NCBI GenBank assembly: GCA_905221505.1
Contig: CAJNDL010000037.1
Span: 1-19,897, forward strand
Length of the DNA stretch: 19,897 nt
Reading direction: 5' to 3'
Source of the DNA: a bacterium
GTDB lineage: Bacteria; Bacillota; Bacilli; Lactobacillales; Streptococcaceae
Shown: positions 15,583-19,897 of the stretch, one piece after another
Layout: each line of letters opens with the position of its first letter
Position numbering within the stretch: position 1 is the stretch's first letter
Program-made: the position numbers and the translations under genes
The notes under the pieces: model-generated
What the model was told of the DNA's origin: nothing
The model's input: only the letters and a program-made list of their open reading frames with translations
The model's database searches: none

Positions 15583-15607
15583 GTTTAAAGAGAGAGGTGG
15601 GTTTGTA

Positions 15608-16066
15608 ATGAGATTTAAAAATACATCGGATCATATTGAGGCCTACATCAAGGCAATTTTAGATCAATCTGGTATCGTGGAGTTGCAACGGAGTCAGTTG
15701 GCAGATACCTTTCAGGTTGTCCCTAGTCAGATTAACTATGTGATTAAGACACGCTTTACGGAAAGTAGAGGTTACTTGGTTGAAAGTAAGCGTGGTGGCG
15801 GAGGCTACATTCGCATAGGACGGATTGAGTTTTCTAGTCATCATGAAATGCTCCGCGATTTGCTTTACTCAATTGGTGAGCGAGTTAGTCAAGAAATTTA
15901 TGAAGATATTCTGCAGCTTTTGGTTGAGCAGGAATTGATGACCAAGCAGGAGATGAATTTGCTAGTATCAGTAGCTTTGGATCGCGTTCTAGGAGAAGAA
16001 GCTCCAGTTGTTCGTGCAAACATGCTACGACAGGTCATACAAGAGGTAGATAGAAAAGGGAAGTAA
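15608..16066 (+). CDS. ctsR: Transcriptional repressor CtsR
   Basis: CtsR (152 aa) represses class III heat-shock genes (clp, often groESL/dnaK in streptococci). The N-terminal winged helix-turn-helix (about 1-70) has the family start MRFKNTSDHIEAYIKAIL and the wing ESKRGGGGYIRIGRI, whose glycine-rich tip senses temperature in the family. The C-terminal dimerisation and arginine-kinase-recognition domain (about 80-150) is complete. mcsA and mcsB are absent between ctsR and clpC, as is normal in streptococci. SD AGAGGTGGG precedes the ATG. It is autoregulated through the operator at 15566-15582, and the stop is 1 nt from clpC. Confidence 0.96.
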   Translation: MRFKNTSDHIEAYIKAILDQSGIVELQRSQLADTFQVVPSQINYVIKTRFTESRGYLVESKRGGGGYIRIGRIEFSSHHEMLRDLLYSIGERVSQEIYEDILQLLVEQELMTKQEMNLLVSVALDRVLGEEAPVVRANMLRQVIQEVDRKGK

Positions 16067-16067
16067 G

Positions 16068-18500
16068 ATGAACTATTCAAAAGCATTGAATGAATGTATC
16101 GAAAGTGCCTACATGGTTGCTGGCCATTTTGGAGCTCGTTATCTAGAGTCTTGGCATTTGTTGATTGCCATGTCCAATCACAGTTATAGTGTGGCAGGGG
16201 CGACTTTAAATGATTATCCATATGAGATGGACCGTTTAGAAGAGGTGGCTTTGGAACTGACTGAAACGGACTACAGTCAGGATGAAACCTTTACGGAATT
16301 GCCTTTTTCTCATCGTTTGCAGGTTCTCTTTGATGAAGCAGAGTATGTAGCGTCAGTGGTCCATGCTAAGGTGTTAGGGACAGAGCATGTTCTCTATGCG
16401 ATTTTGCATGATGGTAATGCCTTGGCGACTCGTATCTTGGAGAGGGCTGGTTTTTCTTATGAAGACAAGAAAGATCAGGTCAAGATTGCTGCCCTACGTC
16501 GAAATCTAGAAGAACGTGCAGGCTGGACTCGTGAAGACCTCAAGGCTCTACGCCAACGCCATCGTACAGTAGCTGACAAACAAAATTCCATGGCTAATAT
16601 GATGGGCATGCCCCAGACACCGAGCGGTGGTCTCGAGGACTATACGCATGATTTGACAGAGCAAGCGCGCTCTGGCAAGTTAGAACCAGTCATCGGTCGA
16701 GACAAGGAAATCTCGCGTATGATTCAAATCTTGAGTCGGAAGACCAAGAATAATCCTGTTTTGGTTGGGGATGCTGGTGTCGGGAAAACAGCCTTGGCGC
16801 TTGGGCTCGCTCAGCGTATTGCTAGTGGGGACGTGCCTGCGGAAATGGCTAAGATGCGCGTATTAGAGCTGGATTTGATGAATGTCGTTGCAGGGACACG
16901 CTTCCGTGGTGACTTTGAAGAACGCATGAACAATATCATCAAGGATATTGAAGAAGATGGTCAAGTCATCCTCTTTATCGATGAACTCCACACTATCATG
17001 GGTTCTGGTAGTGGAATTGACTCGACTTTGGATGCGGCCAATATCTTGAAACCAGCCTTGGCGCGTGGCACCTTGAGAACGGTTGGTGCGACCACTCAGG
17101 AAGAATACCAAAAACACATCGAAAAAGATGCGGCTCTTTCTCGTCGTTTCGCCAAAGTGACGATTGAAGAACCAAGTGTGGCAGACAGCATGACCATTTT
17201 GCAAGGCTTGAAGGCGACTTATGAGAAGCATCACCGTGTGCAAATCACAGATGAAGCGGTTGAAACAGCCGTCAAGATGGCTCATCGTTACTTGACGAGT
17301 CGTCACTTGCCAGACTCTGCTATCGACCTCTTGGATGAAGCGGCAGCAACAGTGCAAAATAAAACTAAGAATGTAAAAGCAGACGATTCTGGCTTGAGTC
17401 CAGCTGATAAAGCCCTGATGGATGGCAAGTGGAAACAGGCAGCCCAGCTAATCGCAAAAGAAGAGGAAGTCCCTGTCTACAAAGACTTGGTGACAGAGTC
17501 TGATATTTTGACCACCTTGAGTCGCTTGTCAGGTATTCCAGTTCAAAAATTGACGCAAACAGATGCTAAGAAGTATCTAAATCTTGAAGCTGAACTACAC
17601 AAACGTGTTATCGGGCAAGATCAAGCTGTTTCAAGCATTAGCCGTGCGATTCGCCGTAATCAGTCAGGAATTCGCAGTCACAAGCGTCCGATTGGTTCCT
17701 TTATGTTCCTAGGACCCACAGGTGTCGGGAAGACCGAATTGGCCAAGGCTCTGGCAGAAGTCCTCTTTGACGACGAATCAGCTCTTATCCGCTTTGATAT
17801 GAGTGAGTATATGGAGAAATTCGCAGCTAGCCGTCTCAACGGAGCTCCTCCAGGCTATGTGGGTTATGAAGAAGGTGGGGAGTTGACCGAGAAAGTTCGC
17901 AACAAACCATATTCCGTTCTCCTCTTTGATGAGGTAGAGAAGGCCCACCCAGACATCTTTAATGTGCTCTTGCAGGTCTTGGATGATGGTGTCTTGACCG
18001 ATAGCAAGGGCCGCAAGGTCGACTTTTCAAATACCATTATCATCATGACATCGAACCTTGGTGCGACAGCCCTTCGTGATGACAAGACCGTCGGTTTTGG
18101 AGCTAAGGACATTCGTTTTGACCAGGAAAATATGGAAAAACGCATGTTTGAAGAGCTGAAAAAGGCTTATAGACCTGAATTTATCAACCGTATTGATGAA
18201 AAGGTGGTCTTCCATAGCCTGTCTAGCGACCATATGCAGGAAGTGGTGAAAATTATGGTTAAACCTTTAGTGGCAAGTTTGGCTGAAAAAGGCATTGACT
18301 TGAAATTACAAGCTTCAGCCTTGAAGTTGCTAGCAAGCCAAGGTTATGATCCAGAAATGGGAGCTCGCCCACTTCGCAGAACCCTGCAAACAGAAGTGGA
18401 AGACAAGTTGGCAGAACTTCTTCTCAAGGGAGAATTAGTGGCAGGTAGTACACTTAAGATTGGTGTCAAAGCAGGCCAGTTAAAATTTGATATTGTATAA
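16068..18500 (+). CDS. clpC: ATP-dependent Clp protease ATPase subunit ClpC
   Basis: ClpC (810 aa) is an HSP100 unfoldase that feeds substrates to ClpP and takes part in stress response and protein quality control. The N-terminal double Clp-N repeat (about 1-145) is followed by AAA domain 1 with Walker A GDAGVGKTA near 234 and Walker B ILFIDELHT near 303, a middle region around 410-450, and AAA domain 2 with Walker A GPTGVGKTE near 549. The ClpP-docking loop is VGF in TVGFGAKD near 674. The C-terminal ClpB-D2-small domain is complete. It starts 1 nt after ctsR, with AAAGGGAAG as SD, and shares its promoter and CtsR control. Confidence 0.97.
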   Translation: MNYSKALNECIESAYMVAGHFGARYLESWHLLIAMSNHSYSVAGATLNDYPYEMDRLEEVALELTETDYSQDETFTELPFSHRLQVLFDEAEYVASVVHAKVLGTEHVLYAILHDGNALATRILERAGFSYEDKKDQVKIAALRRNLEERAGWTREDLKALRQRHRTVADKQNSMANMMGMPQTPSGGLEDYTHDLTEQARSGKLEPVIGRDKEISRMIQILSRKTKNNPVLVGDAGVGKTALALGLAQRIASGDVPAEMAKMRVLELDLMNVVAGTRFRGDFEERMNNIIKDIEEDGQVILFIDELHTIMGSGSGIDSTLDAANILKPALARGTLRTVGATTQEEYQKHIEKDAALSRRFAKVTIEEPSVADSMTILQGLKATYEKHHRVQITDEAVETAVKMAHRYLTSRHLPDSAIDLLDEAAATVQNKTKNVKADDSGLSPADKALMDGKWKQAAQLIAKEEEVPVYKDLVTESDILTTLSRLSGIPVQKLTQTDAKKYLNLEAELHKRVIGQDQAVSSISRAIRRNQSGIRSHKRPIGSFMFLGPTGVGKTELAKALAEVLFDDESALIRFDMSEYMEKFAASRLNGAPPGYVGYEEGGELTEKVRNKPYSVLLFDEVEKAHPDIFNVLLQVLDDGVLTDSKGRKVDFSNTIIIMTSNLGATALRDDKTVGFGAKDIRFDQENMEKRMFEELKKAYRPEFINRIDEKVVFHSLSSDHMQEVVKIMVKPLVASLAEKGIDLKLQASALKLLASQGYDPEMGARPLRRTLQTEVEDKLAELLLKGELVAGSTLKIGVKAGQLKFDIV

Positions 18501-18504
18501 AAAC

Positions 18505-18533
18505 GAGGTCGGGATAAAGTTCCCGACCTCTTT
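18505..18533. terminator. Bidirectional terminator between clpC and the minus-strand gene
   Basis: GAGGTCGGGA (18505-18514) pairs perfectly with TCCCGACCTC (18521-18530). TTTAT follows on the plus strand and GTTTTTA on the minus strand, so it can serve both convergent genes. Confidence 0.85.
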
Positions 18534-18572
18534 ATGTACCATCATGAGATGGCTTTTCTGTTGTGACTGTAT

Positions 18573-18803
18573 TTAGGGGTGGCTATCTTTATTAGAATTA
18601 CTCAATATGTGCGTAAAGGAGTCTTTGTATCGATACTTGAGATAGTTCTCATGTAAAACTAACAAAGCGATATAAAAAATCATGAAAACTATAGTCAGAT
18701 AGAAGACATCAAATGTAGTTTGTCCATAGTGAGTTGCGAATTTAAAAGAGCCAATAGCTCCCAAAATCAACCAAGGAAGATACTTGTAATACTTATTTAG
18801 CAT
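18573..18803 (-). CDS. Small two-TM membrane protein, unknown function
   Basis: A 76-aa protein I do not recognise. Two hydrophobic stretches are visible, YLPWLILGAIGSFKFA (about 8-23) and TFDVFYLTIVFMIFYIALLVL (about 30-50), followed by a basic, hydrophilic C-terminal tail (ENYLKYRYKDSF onward). It is well supported as a gene by a full SD (AGGAGGT, 18812-18818) 8 nt before the ATG, a canonical promoter at 18837-18865 and a shared terminator. It stands alone, convergent with clpC, at the point where pneumococcal genomes instead carry rr06/hk06/cbpA. No partner gene hints at a role. Confidence 0.8.
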   Translation of the reverse strand: MLNKYYKYLPWLILGAIGSFKFATHYGQTTFDVFYLTIVFMIFYIALLVLHENYLKYRYKDSFTHILSNSNKDSHP

Positions 18804-18836
18804 AAGAGTGTACCTCCTACATTCTATTTCGATGTT

Positions 18837-18865
18837 ATTATATTCATTTGTCTAATATAATGCAA
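18837..18865 (-). promoter_or_regulatory. Sigma-A promoter of the small membrane protein
   Basis: On the minus strand, TTGCAT (-35, 18860-18865) and TATAAT (-10, 18837-18842) are spaced by 17 nt. Confidence 0.75.
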
Positions 18866-18926
18866 GCGATCACATAAAAAACAAATTCAAATTTTAAAAG
18901 AAAAATCTCCTGTTTTTCTGTTTTAT

Positions 18927-18934
18927 TACGAATA
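18927..18934 (+). promoter_or_regulatory. Candidate ComX cin-box
   Basis: A perfect TACGAATA preceded by T-rich sequence (GTTTTTCTGTTTTAT at 18912-18926), as in late competence promoters. It is followed 7 nt later by AGGAGG and then an ATG. It could drive the 10-codon ORF and continue into the lipoprotein gene. Confidence 0.55.
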
Positions 18935-18952
18935 GAAGAGTAGGAGGAGTAA

Positions 18953-18985
18953 ATGTATCTAAATGATGTGAGATTTTTAAAATAG
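18953..18985 (+). CDS. 10-codon mini-ORF behind a cin-box
   Basis: ATG at 18953 with AGGAGG at 18942-18947 opens MYLNDVRFLK and then TAG. It may be a leader peptide, a micro-peptide, or the surviving start of a deleted late competence gene. Nothing in the peptide itself identifies it, and the ORF is short enough to arise by chance; the SD and cin-box are the only support. Confidence 0.3.
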   Translation: MYLNDVRFLK

Positions 18986-18998
18986 TTTAGATAAATTG

Positions 18999-19027
18999 TT
19001 GACATATTTAAATCCCGATGTTACAAT
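18999..19027 (+). promoter_or_regulatory. Sigma-A promoter of the lipoprotein gene
   Basis: A consensus -35 TTGACA (18999-19004) and -10 TACAAT (19022-19027) are spaced by exactly 17 nt. Transcription would begin near 19034, leaving a leader of about 48 nt with SD AAAGGAG. Confidence 0.85.
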
Positions 19028-19081
19028 TATATTACAAAAAGATTTCTTAATGTTTCAAAAGTATTACAAAGGAGTAGAGAA

Positions 19082-19780
19082 ATGAAAAAGAAAACATATA
19101 TCAAGTTGATGGCAGCAACTGTATTGGCTTCTACCTTGCTATTAGGAGCTTGTGGAAATAAAAAGGAAACAACTCAAGCAAGTAGTTCTGCTAAGACAAG
19201 CCAATCATCAAGTTCTAAAGCAGCTTCTTCTAGCCAAGAAAGCAAGACTCAGAAATCTTCAAGTCTAGCTTCATCTGAAAAGGCCAAGGCATCTACTGAT
19301 CAATCTTCAGCAACTGCAAGGCCATCACAAGCGACATCTGTAACAGAGCAAAGACAAGGTCAAGAAGTGTCTAATCAACAGGCTGCTAGTCAACAAACTC
19401 CTGCTCAGGCTTCGTCAACTCTGCAAGGTTCTCAAGCCCAGTCTAACCAATCAAGCTATAATCCTACAACTGACCGCAAACTTCAAGACAAGCAAGCAGA
19501 GCAAAATAAACGCTACAAGGGTGTTTTAACTATGGTAGACGGTGATTTCTCAGCTGTAGCGGGTAATTGGAAGGGAGCCAATGGTGAAACCATCACAGTT
19601 TCATCAGGTGGTCAATTCACAGTAGAATCTGCTGATGGAAAGAAAGAAAGCTACTCTATCAGAGGCTATTCTTATACTCTTGATGATGGCAAGTATAATG
19701 CCAAAATTGGTGGAGGGAAAGTCATCCAAATTACAACAGGAGCGGATGGCAAGGTTTCCAGTGTTGCTTTGAGTCAATAA
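19082..19780 (+). CDS. Ser/Gln-rich lipoprotein with C-terminal beta domain (DUF6287-like)
   Basis: A 232-aa lipoprotein. The signal peptide ends in lipobox LGAC with lipidated C24. Residues about 26-130 are a low-complexity Ser/Gln/Ala/Thr linker, likely extended through the cell wall. Residues about 145-232 form a compact domain with a pattern of short beta strands, containing MVDGDFSAVAGNWKGANGE and YSYTLDDGKYNAKIGGGKVI. This resembles the streptococcal DUF6287 domain of lipoproteins and surface proteins, an assignment from memory and tentative. Ligand and function are unknown. It has its own strong promoter and may also be read from the cin-box at 18927. No terminator is visible before the IS end, 10 nt past its stop. 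Confidence 0.8.
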   Translation: MKKKTYIKLMAATVLASTLLLGACGNKKETTQASSSAKTSQSSSSKAASSSQESKTQKSSSLASSEKAKASTDQSSATARPSQATSVTEQRQGQEVSNQQAASQQTPAQASSTLQGSQAQSNQSSYNPTTDRKLQDKQAEQNKRYKGVLTMVDGDFSAVAGNWKGANGETITVSSGGQFTVESADGKKESYSIRGYSYTLDDGKYNAKIGGGKVIQITTGADGKVSSVALSQ

Positions 19781-19790
19781 TAGCTCTCAG

Positions 19791-19897
19791 TATAGTAAAA
19801 TGAACCAAAAACAGTACAGAATGTGGTATAATCTTCTTATGGCATATTCAATAGATTTTCGTAAAAAAGTTCTCTCTTATTGTGAGCGAACAGGTAG
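19791..19897 (+). mobile_element. Left end of an IS630-Spn1-like insertion sequence (partial)
   Basis: TATAGTAAAATGAA at 19791-19804 matches the terminal inverted repeat shared by IS630-Spn1 and the derived RUP repeats; the leading TA is the expected target duplication. A transposase start follows at 19839. The right end is outside the window. Confidence 0.8.
19839..19897 (+). CDS. IS630-family transposase, N-terminal fragment (runs off window)
   Basis: The first 19 codons, MAYSIDFRKKVLSYCERTG, match the helix-turn-helix start of the IS630-Spn1 transposase orf1. An extended -10 (TGGTATAAT, 19824-19832) ends 6 nt before the ATG and there is no SD, so the mRNA is probably leaderless. Whether the transposase is intact cannot be seen; these elements often carry a frameshift. 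Confidence 0.85.
   Translation, partial: MAYSIDFRKKVLSYCERTG

Overview
The window is chromosomal DNA of a mitis-group Streptococcus (S. pneumoniae / S. mitis / S. pseudopneumoniae cluster). The evidence is the gene order (rpsB-tsf, cysK, yigZ, comFA-comFC-hpf, gdpP-rplI-dnaB-veg, cbpD, thiamine-type ABC operon, ctsR-clpC), two BOX repeats, choline-binding repeats, ComX cin-boxes and the left end of an IS630-Spn1-like element. From memory, S. pneumoniae has rr06/hk06/cbpA after clpC. Here there is an orphan membrane protein, a Ser/Gln-rich lipoprotein and an IS, and CbpD has one SH3b domain rather than two. A non-pneumoniae relative is therefore likely, but the species cannot be fixed from this window alone.

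Layout. 1-2180: translation genes rpsB and tsf, with a terminator/attenuator between them. 2244-2395: a complete BOX element. 2396-4298 (minus strand): cysK with its promoter and terminator, a 33-codon ORF that looks like a gene remnant, and the IMPACT-family gene yigZ. 4328-6976: a ComX cin-box driving comFA-comFC, then hpf with its own promoter and a probable cre site. 7045-11189: gdpP-rplI-dnaB-veg, linking c-di-AMP turnover, the ribosome and the replicative helicase. 11191-12486: the competence fratricin gene cbpD behind a variant cin-box and a short BOX. 12499-15540: a TPP riboswitch with an intrinsic terminator, then a thiamine-binding protein and a three-gene ABC importer. 15560-18533: ctsR-clpC under a CtsR operator. 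18573-19897: accessory DNA with a two-TM orphan protein (minus), a perfect cin-box before a 10-codon ORF, a lipoprotein with a canonical sigma-A promoter, and the IS630-type element running off the end.

How the parts work together. Two competence functions sit here: DNA uptake (ComFA/ComFC) and attack on sibling cells (CbpD). Competence transcription probably reads into hpf, because no terminator separates comFC from it. A third cin-box at 18927 may mark an undescribed competence-induced transcript. Most genes are conserved housekeeping genes. The less ordinary signals are regulatory: near-leaderless starts, overlapping RNA hairpins, BOX elements in leaders, and the end of the window after clpC. 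I did not see a clearly new multi-gene system.
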